Positions 43,847-50,847 of a DNA stretch of 64,000 nucleotides are shown piece after piece. Location of the stretch: positions 1,116,001 through 1,180,000 of the forward strand of contig NZ_FOBG01000001.1 in NCBI RefSeq assembly GCF_900109645.1, read 5' to 3'. This DNA is from Duganella sp. CF402. Its GTDB lineage: Bacteria; Pseudomonadota; Gammaproteobacteria; Burkholderiales; Burkholderiaceae_D. Position 1 is the first letter of the stretch, and each line of letters starts with the position of its first letter. The position numbers were made by a program, and so were the translations under genes. A model generated the notes under the pieces. The model was not told where the DNA came from. It did no database searches and saw only the letters and a list, made by a program, of their open reading frames with translations.

Positions 43847-44709
43847 TGCGTGGCCTCCGGTTGGAACATGCCTACGGATTCAAAGCCGTACGGTGCGTTG
43901 AACGCCGACGGCGCGATTTGCTGCGGCAGCGCTTCGCGCTCCACGGTGACCACGCGCACGCCGGACTGTTCCAGCAGCTGCACGGCCGCATCGGATGCCT
44001 CGGTATCGGTGATGACGGTCGACACGCGGTTCAATCCGCACAGGATCAGGCCCGCCTTCTTGGCGAACTTGGAGCTATCGGCCAGCACGATCAGTTCCTC
44101 GGCCTGCGAAATCAGGCGCTTCTCGGCCTGGATCAGCAGTGGGTCAGCCTCCATCAGGCCAAGCAGCGACAGGCCGTAGACGCTCATGAACATCTTGGCC
44201 GCGTAGTGGTGCTGGGTGATGTCGTTGTCGAAGGGGCTGAGGATGACGTTCTGTTCGCGGTACACCTTCCCGCCGGGGACGATGATCTCGTTCTCGCTCG
44301 AGACCAGCAGGCGCTCGGCCATCAGGAAGGAATTGGTGAGGATCTTGAGGTGATGGTCGACCAGGAATTCAGCCATCATGAAGGTGGTGGTGCCGCCGTT
44401 AATGATGATGGTTTCACCCTCGTTGCACATGCCGGCGGCGTAGCGGGCGATGGCGCGTTTGTGCTCGGCGCGGCACTGGATATTGTTCTGGAAGGTCTCG
44501 CTGGTGAGCGTGAAGCCGCGCTTTTTCTGCTCAAGATTGGCGGCGCCGCCGCGTGTGCGGGTGAGCAGGCTACGGGCCGCCAGCCAGCTGATATCGCGCC
44601 GCACGGTGGCGGGCGAGGCGTTCAGCCAATCGACCAGTTGTGGCACACTGGCCGTATTATGTTCGGCAAGCAGTTTCAATAAACGCTTGCGACGCTTGTG
44701 ATTTACCAT
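43843..44709 (-). CDS. rhaR: DeoR-family rhamnose operon regulator RhaR
   Basis: 288 residues. N-terminal DeoR helix-turn-helix (HKRRKRLLKLLAEHNTASVP; LVDWLNASPATVRRDISWLA) and a sugar-phosphate sensing C-terminal domain (TIIINGGTTTFMMAEFLVDH; LIVLADSSKFAKKAGLILCG). DeoR proteins usually repress catabolic genes until a phosphorylated intermediate binds. As first gene of rhaRSTPQK and divergent from rhaDIU, it probably controls both through the repeats at 44810-44863. Confidence 0.88.
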   Translation of the reverse strand: MVNHKRRKRLLKLLAEHNTASVPQLVDWLNASPATVRRDISWLAARSLLTRTRGGAANLEQKKRGFTLTSETFQNNIQCRAEHKRAIARYAAGMCNEGETIIINGGTTTFMMAEFLVDHHLKILTNSFLMAERLLVSSENEIIVPGGKVYREQNVILSPFDNDITQHHYAAKMFMSVYGLSLLGLMEADPLLIQAEKRLISQAEELIVLADSSKFAKKAGLILCGLNRVSTVITDTEASDAAVQLLEQSGVRVVTVEREALPQQIAPSAFNAPYGFESVGMFQPEATH

Positions 44710-44775
44710 TTGAGTCTCCTTTTATTCTGGGCTACTCCCGTCATTCACTGCGGCGTGCCCGTTTATTAGCGATAA

Positions 44776-44804
44776 AGGCTAACCACTTCCAAATCGCTCG
44801 TCAA
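44776..44804 (-). promoter_or_regulatory. Putative rhaR operon promoter
   Basis: On the minus strand: TTGACG, 17 bases, TAGCCT. The -35 box is good and the -10 box is weak. It reads toward rhaR from beside the operator-like repeats. Confidence 0.35.
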
Positions 44805-44809
44805 TCATT

Positions 44810-44863
44810 GTTCGATCAATTTAGTGATTGTTTTATCAGGTTCGATCAATAGAGTGATTATTT
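44810..44863. promoter_or_regulatory. Two phased operator-like repeats between rhaR and rhaD
   Basis: Two 24-base direct copies (44810-44833 and 44840-44863), differing at three positions and 30 bases apart, each contain the dyad ATCA-N6-TGAT within GTTCGATCAAT...AGTGATT. The 30-base period puts them on the same DNA face. They lie between the divergent rha promoters and probably bind RhaR. Confidence 0.6.
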
Positions 44864-44895
44864 GGTGCTTGCTCATTTTCTTGATTGCTTCTGCA

Positions 44896-44924
44896 TTGAC
44901 ACCCATCGCCCGCCGGTTTCTACT
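44896..44924 (+). promoter_or_regulatory. Putative rhaDIU promoter
   Basis: Perfect -35 TTGACA (44896-44901), a 17-base spacer and -10 TCTACT (44919-44924), with the rhaD ATG about 28 bases after the expected start point. Confidence 0.5.
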
Positions 44925-44958
44925 GAATAAAGTGAAAACACAACAACGGAGACCAGCA

Positions 44959-47037
44959 ATGAAAGAACCCCCGATCACTTCCTTGTGGGACGACGCCGCA
45001 GCCGCGAAGATGAGCGAACCTGAGCTGCTGCTGTACCGTTCCAACCTGCTTGGATCGGACCTGCGCATTACGAACTTCGGCGGCGGGAATACCTCGGCCA
45101 AGGTGATGATGGAAGACCCGCTCACCGGCGCTCAAGTGGAGGTGCTGTGGGTGAAGGGCTCCGGCGGGGACCTGGGCAGCATCAAGATCGACGGCTTCTC
45201 CACGCTCTACATGGACAAGCTGCAGGCGCTGAAGGGGCGATATCGCGGCCTCGCGCACGAAGACGAAATGGTGGCCTATCTGCCGCACTGCACCTTCAAC
45301 CTGAATCCGCGCGCGGCCAGCATCGACACGCCGCTGCATGCCTACATCGCCCGCAAGCACGTCGACCACATGCACCCGGATTCAGTGATTGCGATCGCCG
45401 CTTGCGCCAGCAGCCAGGCGCTGACGCAGAAGATCTTTGAAGGTGAACTGGGATGGCTGCCGTGGCAGCGTCCCGGCTATGATCTTGGCCTGAAGCTGGA
45501 AGCGCTGTCGCAGCTGCAGCCGCACTTGAAGGGGATCATCCTTGAAGGCCACGGTCTGTTCACCTGGGGCGATACCGCCAAGTCCTGTTACGAAACCACG
45601 CTGGCGATCATCAAGCGCGCGGAAGAATGGCTGGCCGCGAACGTCAAGCAGCCGGTGTTTGGCGGTGCGGCCATCAAGCCGTTGCCGGCCGAAGAACGTA
45701 GTGCTTTCGCAGCCCGCTTGATGCCGCTGCTGCGCGGGAAAATCAGCCGCGACGAATATAAGCTCGGTCACTTTGACGACAGCGCGGCGGTGCTGGAATT
45801 CGTTTGCAGCAAAGACTTGCAGCCGCTGGCGGCGCTGGGCACTTCGTGTCCGGACCACTTCCTGCGCACCAAGATCCGTCCGTTCGTGGTCAACTACGAC
45901 GCCGATTTCGACAAGGTGGTGGCGGGGCTGGATGACGCGCTGGAAGCCTATCGCGCCGACTACAAGGCCTACCACGAGCGCTGCAAGCGCGATAACAGCC
46001 CGGCGGTGCGCGACGCTAATCCGATCATCTACCTGATTCCCGGCGTCGGCATGCTGTCCTTTGCAAAGGATAAGGCCACGGCGCGCATCGCCGGCGAGTT
46101 CTACGTCAACGCCATCAACGTGATGCGCGGCGCGAACGGCGTCGATACCTACGTCGGTCTGCCGGAACAGGAAGCCTTCGACATCGAATACTGGCTGCTG
46201 GAAGAAGCGAAGCTGCAGCGCATGCCGAAACCGAAAAGCCTGGCGGGCCGCATCGCGCTGGTGACTGGCGGTGCTGGTGGCATCGGCCAGGCGGTGGCGA
46301 AGCAGATGCTGCAAGAGGGCGCATGCGTGCTGCTGACTGATATCGACGCCGAAGCGCTGGAGCAGGCGCAAAAGGATCTGGCCAAGGTGGCCGGCAAGGA
46401 CAACGTCGGCGGCGTGGTCGCCAACATCACCAGCGAGGAAGATGTCGAGAACGTGCTGAAAGCGGCGTCGTTACGCTTCGGCGGGCTGGATCTGCTGGTG
46501 TCGAACGCCGGTATCGCTTCGTCGGCGCCGCTGGAAGACACCACGCTGGACGTCTGGCAGCGCAATCAGGACATCCTCGTGAAAGGCTACTTCCTGGCCA
46601 GCCGCGCGGCCTTCCGCATCATGAAGCAGCAGAAACTGGGCGGCAGCATGGTGTTCGTGGCGAGTAAAAATGGCTTGGTGGCGTCGGCTGGCGCGTCAGC
46701 CTACTGCACCGCCAAGGCGGCCGAGATTCACCTGGCGCGCTGCGTCGCGCTGGAAGGCGCGCCGCACGGCATCCGCGTCAACGTGGTCAATCCGGACGCC
46801 GTGATTCGCGGTTCGCGCATCTGGGACGGCAAGTGGAAGCAGGAGCGTGCGCAGTCCAACAAGATCGACGCCGATGATGTGGAAGCCTTCTATCGGGACC
46901 GCAGCATGCTGAAACTGAGCGTGCTGCCGGAGGATATCGCGGAGGCGGTGTATTTCCTGTCCAGCGACAAGGCGGCCAAGAGCACTGGTAATATCCTGAA
47001 CGTGGACGCCGGTAACGCTGGCGCATTCACGCGATAA
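44959..47037 (+). CDS. rhaD: Bifunctional rhamnulose-1-phosphate aldolase / short-chain (lactaldehyde) dehydrogenase
   Basis: 692 residues from ATG 44959 with a CGGAGA ribosome site; the longer open frame upstream is the promoter. The N-terminal half (to about 425) is a class II aldolase domain with metal His residues in HAYIARKHVDHMHP and EGHGLFTWG. From about 427 there is an SDR domain: RIALVTGGAGGIGQAVAKQM (NAD site), active Tyr-x3-Lys in ASAYCTAKAAE (about 582). The aldolase splits rhamnulose 1-phosphate to dihydroxyacetone phosphate and lactaldehyde, and the SDR probably oxidises lactaldehyde to lactate, as in the described RhaEW-type enzymes. Confidence 0.92.
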   Translation: MKEPPITSLWDDAAAAKMSEPELLLYRSNLLGSDLRITNFGGGNTSAKVMMEDPLTGAQVEVLWVKGSGGDLGSIKIDGFSTLYMDKLQALKGRYRGLAHEDEMVAYLPHCTFNLNPRAASIDTPLHAYIARKHVDHMHPDSVIAIAACASSQALTQKIFEGELGWLPWQRPGYDLGLKLEALSQLQPHLKGIILEGHGLFTWGDTAKSCYETTLAIIKRAEEWLAANVKQPVFGGAAIKPLPAEERSAFAARLMPLLRGKISRDEYKLGHFDDSAAVLEFVCSKDLQPLAALGTSCPDHFLRTKIRPFVVNYDADFDKVVAGLDDALEAYRADYKAYHERCKRDNSPAVRDANPIIYLIPGVGMLSFAKDKATARIAGEFYVNAINVMRGANGVDTYVGLPEQEAFDIEYWLLEEAKLQRMPKPKSLAGRIALVTGGAGGIGQAVAKQMLQEGACVLLTDIDAEALEQAQKDLAKVAGKDNVGGVVANITSEEDVENVLKAASLRFGGLDLLVSNAGIASSAPLEDTTLDVWQRNQDILVKGYFLASRAAFRIMKQQKLGGSMVFVASKNGLVASAGASAYCTAKAAEIHLARCVALEGAPHGIRVNVVNPDAVIRGSRIWDGKWKQERAQSNKIDADDVEAFYRDRSMLKLSVLPEDIAEAVYFLSSDKAAKSTGNILNVDAGNAGAFTR

Positions 47038-47056
47038 AAAGAATCAAGGAGACATT

Positions 47057-48352
47057 GTGAGCACCATCATCGACAGCGGACGCGTGGCCGAGCATAACGC
47101 TCAACTGCGCGCCGGACTGAATGCGGACTACGAAGCGCTGGGCGGCATGCTGGCACGGCGCGGCGTGGATATCGAAAAGCTGACCGCCGCCGCGCAGACC
47201 TTCGCCGTGGCCTTGCCCAGCTGGGGCGTCGGCACCGGCGGCACGCGCTTTGCGCGCTTTCCCGGTCGCGGCGAGCCGCGCAACGTGTTTGAAAAAATCG
47301 ACGACTGCGCGGTGATTCATCAACTGACGCGCGCCACGCCGGGCGTGTCGCTGCACTTCCCCTGGGATAAAACCACCGATCCCGCAGCGCTGCGGCAGCA
47401 GGCCGAAAGCCACGGCTTGTATTTCGATGCGGTCAATTCGAATACCTTCCAGGATCAGGCAGGGCAGGAGCACACCTACAAACATGGCAGCCTGACCGCC
47501 ATCAACGCCGCCACGCGCGCGCAGGCTGTAGCGCACAATATCGAATGCATCGAGCTGGGACGCGCGCTCGGATCAAAAGCGTTGACGGTGTGGGTAGGCG
47601 ACGGCGCCAACTTCCCCGGCCAGCACAATCTGCGCGGTGCGCTGGAGCGCTATCTCGGCAGCATGCGCGAGATTTACGCGGCCTTGCCGGCGGACTGGCT
47701 GATGTTCATCGAACACAAACTGTTCGAGCCGGCGTTCTACGCCACCACCATCGCCGACTGGGGCACCAGCTTTGCCTGCGCGCAGACGCTGGGCGAGAAG
47801 GCACGCTGCCTGGTCGACCTGGGCCACCACGCGCCGAACACCAATATCGAAATGATCGTCGCGCGGCTGGCGCAATTCGGCAAGCTCGGTGGTTTCCACT
47901 TCAACGACAGCAAATACGGCGACGACGATCTGGATTCGGGCAGCATCAATCCCTTCCAGCTGTTCCTGGTGTTTAACGAGCTGGCCGATGCTGCGGAGCG
48001 CGATGGCGCGTCGTTCAAGCCGGCCTACATGCTGGACCAGTCGCACAATGTGACCGATCCGATCGAAAGCCTGATGAACAGCGCGGTGGAAGTGCAGCGC
48101 GCCTTCGTGCAGGCGCAGCTGGTGGACCGCGCCGCGCTGCGCCAGCATCAGGAGTCCAACGATGCGCTGCAATCGGCGCAGGCCTTGAAGCATGCCTACC
48201 GTACCGACGTCAGTGCGATCCTGGCGATGGCGCGGCTGCGTGCCGGTGGCGCCATCGATCCGGTGGCGTGCTATCGCGAGAGCGGCTATCGCGCCAAGGC
48301 GGCGGAAGCGCGTCCGGCCAAGGCGGGTGCCAGCGGCAGCGGCATCGTGTGA
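47057..48352 (+). CDS. rhaI: L-rhamnose catabolism isomerase
   Basis: 431 residues of the xylose-isomerase-like TIM barrel, matching the Pseudomonas stutzeri/Rhizobium RhaI type rather than E. coli RhaA. Features include VALPSWGVGTGGTRFARFPG, SLHFPWDKTTD, LTVWVGDGANFPGQ, EHKLFEPAFYAT, VDLGHHAPNTNIE and GFHFNDSKYGDDDLDSG, which carry the metal and substrate ligands. It converts L-rhamnose to L-rhamnulose. It lies 19 bases after rhaD and overlaps rhaU. Confidence 0.93.
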   Translation: MSTIIDSGRVAEHNAQLRAGLNADYEALGGMLARRGVDIEKLTAAAQTFAVALPSWGVGTGGTRFARFPGRGEPRNVFEKIDDCAVIHQLTRATPGVSLHFPWDKTTDPAALRQQAESHGLYFDAVNSNTFQDQAGQEHTYKHGSLTAINAATRAQAVAHNIECIELGRALGSKALTVWVGDGANFPGQHNLRGALERYLGSMREIYAALPADWLMFIEHKLFEPAFYATTIADWGTSFACAQTLGEKARCLVDLGHHAPNTNIEMIVARLAQFGKLGGFHFNDSKYGDDDLDSGSINPFQLFLVFNELADAAERDGASFKPAYMLDQSHNVTDPIESLMNSAVEVQRAFVQAQLVDRAALRQHQESNDALQSAQALKHAYRTDVSAILAMARLRAGGAIDPVACYRESGYRAKAAEARPAKAGASGSGIV

Positions 48353-48663
48353 ATACGCGCGCCTTCCGGATGCAGCTCAAGCCCGGCGCTGTCGCCGAGT
48401 ACAAGCGTCGCCACGATGAATTGTGGCCGCACCTCGGCAAGGCGCTGCGCGACGCCGGCATTTACGACTATTCGATTTTCCTCGATGAAGAAAGTCTTCA
48501 GCTATTCGCCGTACTCAAACTCTGGCCTGACCACAGAATAGAGGATCTGCCGCTCAAGCCCGTAATGCAGCGGTGGTGGGACTATATGGCGGACCTGATG
48601 GAGGTGGAGCCCGGCAACCGGCCACGCGAGTGGCCGCTCAAGCAGGTGTTTCACTTCGCCTGA
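48349..48663 (+). CDS. rhaU: L-rhamnose mutarotase
   Basis: 104 residues. The start is GTG 48349, which overlaps the rhaI stop (GTGA) and gives the family N-terminus MNTRAFRMQLKPGAVAEYKR; the longer frame is the rhaI shadow. Conserved HDELWPHL, GIYDYSIFLDEES and the C-terminal WWDYMADLMEV are seen. It interconverts alpha and beta L-rhamnose anomers to feed the isomerase and transporter. Also called RhaM in enteric bacteria. It overlaps the esterase gene by 13 bases in convergent orientation. Confidence 0.93.
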   Translation: MNTRAFRMQLKPGAVAEYKRRHDELWPHLGKALRDAGIYDYSIFLDEESLQLFAVLKLWPDHRIEDLPLKPVMQRWWDYMADLMEVEPGNRPREWPLKQVFHFA

Positions 48664-49553
48664 TTCAACAGGCCGCGATCGCGCAGCCATTCCTCCGCGC
48701 GGCGCGGCCACAGCGACGACGTGCCGAGGCCATCGCGCATGCCCATGCCGTGGCCGCCGTGCTCCAGCAAATACATCTCCGCCGGTACTTTGTTTTTGGT
48801 GAGCGCCTGATAGAACAGGATGCTGTTGTCTACCGGGACGGCGGTATCGGCCTGGGTGTGGATCAGCAGCGTCGGCGGGGTGGCTGCCGTGACCTGCTTC
48901 TCCAGCGACATCAGGTTCAAAAGCTCGGCGGACGGCGCGACGCCCAGCAGCGCCTTGCGCGAACCTGCGTGCGCTGCTGGATCCTGCATGGTGATCACGG
49001 GGTACATCAGCATCAGGAAATCCGGCCGGGCGCTGACACTATCCAACGCCCCGCCTGTACGGCCAAGGGGGTGGTCGAAAAGTGTACCGGCGCTGGCGGC
49101 AAGGTGGCCGCCGGCGGAACTGCCCATCGCACCGATGCGGTCCGGACGGATGCCGAATTCGGCCGCGCGCGAGCGCAGCATGCGGACCGCGCGCAGCACA
49201 TCCTGCAAAGGTGCTGGATGCCCGAACTCCTGCATGCGATACTTGAGCACAAAGCTGGTCACGCCCAGGGTGCTGAGCCAGGTCGCGTATTGATCGCCTT
49301 CGCGCGCGGTTGCCATGCGGATGTAGCCGCCGCCGGGACAGATGATGACCGCAGTGCCATTGGGATGATCTACCGCCGGTCCGATCATGGTCAATGCCGG
49401 CTCGCTGACGTTGGAGGTGTAGCCGTCGCCGACCTTCTCCGGTCCGATATTGCGTTGGCCAGGTACGCCTTCAGGCCAGAGCGGGATCACAGCGGGTGCT
49501 GCGGAAGTCCATCCGGCGGCACTGAGCATCAGTACGAGCAGTAGTTTTTTCAT
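48651..49553 (-). CDS. Secreted alpha/beta-hydrolase (BD-FAE/Axe-like esterase)
   Basis: 300 residues with a signal peptide (KLLLVLMLSAAGWTSAAP). Oxyanion-hole GTAVIICPGGGYI, nucleophile GAMGSSAGGHLAA, acid in LLIHTQADTAVPVDNS and catalytic His in EHGGHGMGM give a complete triad. Members are acetyl xylan or feruloyl-type esterases and related carbohydrate esterases. Context beside rhamnose use and xyloglucan/cellulose hydrolases supports deacetylation of plant polymers, which is inference. Only 12 bases separate its ATG from the divergent DUF1080 gene. Confidence 0.83.
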   Translation of the reverse strand: MKKLLLVLMLSAAGWTSAAPAVIPLWPEGVPGQRNIGPEKVGDGYTSNVSEPALTMIGPAVDHPNGTAVIICPGGGYIRMATAREGDQYATWLSTLGVTSFVLKYRMQEFGHPAPLQDVLRAVRMLRSRAAEFGIRPDRIGAMGSSAGGHLAASAGTLFDHPLGRTGGALDSVSARPDFLMLMYPVITMQDPAAHAGSRKALLGVAPSAELLNLMSLEKQVTAATPPTLLIHTQADTAVPVDNSILFYQALTKNKVPAEMYLLEHGGHGMGMRDGLGTSSLWPRRAEEWLRDRGLLNQAK

Positions 49554-49565
49554 AGAGGAGACAGT

Positions 49566-50195
49566 GTGAACAAATTGTTGGGCGCCATAATATTAACCTT
49601 GTCCGCGCACAGCGCGGGCGCGGCTGAATTGTTTAATGGCCGCGATTTCAGCGGCTGGGAATTGCAAACCACACCCGCTGCTGCGGTGGCGGAGGCGTTC
49701 CAGGTGCTGCCGGACGGCGTGATCGCGTCGGCTGGCAAGCCTTCCGGATTTATCGCCACGCGCGAAAGCTACCGTAATTACAAACTGCACGTAGAATGGC
49801 GCTGGCCGGGCAAGCCGGGGAACGGCGGCGTGCTGCTGCACATCAGTCCCGGCACATTCGACCGCGTATGGCCGGTGAGTTTGCAGGTGCAGACCAAGTT
49901 TGGCAATGCCGGCGACCTGCTGCCGATGGCGGCGGCCAGCTTCGCCGAGCCGTTGACCAGCGCGCCCGGCGCGGAAACCCGCATCAAGGCGCACACCGCT
50001 GCGGACAGCGAAAAGCCTGCGGGCGAGTGGAATACCTGCGACATCGTCAGCCGCGATGGCACGGTGGAGGTGACGGTGAACGGTGTTCTGCAAAATCGTG
50101 TCTCGAATGCGTCGCCGGCGTCGGGGAGGATCGGCTTCCAGCTGGAAGGCACGCCTTACGAATTGCGCCGCGTGGAACTGACGCCACTCGATTAA
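49566..50195 (+). CDS. Secreted DUF1080 (3-keto-disaccharide hydrolase-like) protein
   Basis: 209 residues from GTG 49566, with GAGGAG five bases upstream. Signal peptide LLGAIILTLSAHSAGAAE, then the DUF1080 concanavalin-like fold: LFNGRDFSGWELQTTP, LHVEWRWPGKPGNGGVLLHI and the final GRIGFQLEGTPYELRRVEL. Some family members act on 3-keto-glycosides; others are uncharacterised, and no activity can be inferred. It is divergent from the esterase with overlapping control regions and followed by the terminator of the next minus-strand gene. Confidence 0.82.
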   Translation: MNKLLGAIILTLSAHSAGAAELFNGRDFSGWELQTTPAAAVAEAFQVLPDGVIASAGKPSGFIATRESYRNYKLHVEWRWPGKPGNGGVLLHISPGTFDRVWPVSLQVQTKFGNAGDLLPMAAASFAEPLTSAPGAETRIKAHTAADSEKPAGEWNTCDIVSRDGTVEVTVNGVLQNRVSNASPASGRIGFQLEGTPYELRRVELTPLD

Positions 50196-50203
50196 AAAAG
50201 AAA

Positions 50204-50247
50204 CCCTGCCGGCCGAGGAGACGTGGGAGAGTGTTTAGCCGGCAGGG
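50204..50247 (-). terminator. Rho-independent terminator of the Gly/Cys-tail gene
   Basis: CCCTGCCGGC and GCCGGCAGGG form a perfect 10-base stem around a 24-base loop. On the minus strand the stem is followed by GGGTTTCTTTTTT, a T-rich run, so it ends transcription of the gene at 50327-50723. On the plus strand there is no such run. Confidence 0.75.
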
Positions 50248-50723
50248 AAGGAGTGCAGATCCAGTATCTGCATTTGCGCACAACGTGTCAACGGCGCGCG
50301 CAATCTAATCACATTGATGATCGGATTAGTCGCCGCCGCAACCACCGCCGCCGCAGCTGCTGCCACCATCTCCACCGCCGTCGCTTCCTCCGCCTCCACA
50401 AATGCCTTCCGGCAGAACTGCTCGTAGTTTCTGGTGTAGAGGATGAACTCATGCCATAAATCGTCCGCCACCTGTGACGGCATGGAGACGTATTTGCGTC
50501 CGCTCTTCAAGTGCGCGAGGAAGAATTGGCGTAATCCCTGTGCCACCAACTGGCAATCCTTCAGACTCAGATGCGGGTGCCGGGCGCGCAGTTTGTCGAA
50601 CAGGCCATGCGGCAGGATGAAGTCGCGGATATAAGCCTCGCGGCGTGCCTGGTGCTGTCGCGCCCACAATACGGCCGAGACACCGGCAAGGGCGATGCAA
50701 GCGATGGAAGTGGCTGTATTCAT
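50235..50723 (-). pseudogene. DUF1399-like protein with Gly/Cys-rich tail, frame disrupted
   Basis: The first 107 residues look intact: an N-terminal helix (SIACIALAGVSAVLW), then LFDKLRARHPHLSLKDCQLV, AQGLRQFFLAHLKSGRKYVS and VADDLWHEFILYTRNYEQFC, similar to glycine-rich domain (DUF1399-like) proteins. After about residue 108 the frame reads AEEATAVEMVAAAAAAVV, but the next frame reads a typical Gly/Cys tail (GGGGSDGGGDGGSSCGGGGC) ending at TAA 50327, before the terminator. The annotated frame instead runs into the terminator stem. I infer an internal deletion that removed the middle of the gene and shifted frame. Confidence 0.65.
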
Positions 50724-50804
50724 AGTCTGGTTGCCAAATTTCGTTCCCGGATTTGGTGGTTTTCGTAATTGCCCTAACGTGAAACCAGTCGCAGAATGAT
50801 TTCA

Positions 50805-50831
50805 CACGTGCTAACACGTGATAACTATAAA
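50805..50831 (+). promoter_or_regulatory. Tandem CACGTG sites and -10 box before the GH74 gene
   Basis: Two CACGTG palindromes (50805-50810 and 50815-50820) lie exactly 10 bases apart at the expected -35 position of a TATAAA (-10, 50826-50831). No good -35 box is present, so an activator or repressor site is likely. Confidence 0.4.
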
Positions 50832-50847
50832 ACGACGGAGACGAAAA

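Noticed and set aside
44810..44863. rha intergenic repeats as an insertion-sequence or attachment site remnant
   Set aside because: Only two short copies, helically phased and between divergent promoters, with no transposase, inverted ends or target duplication.
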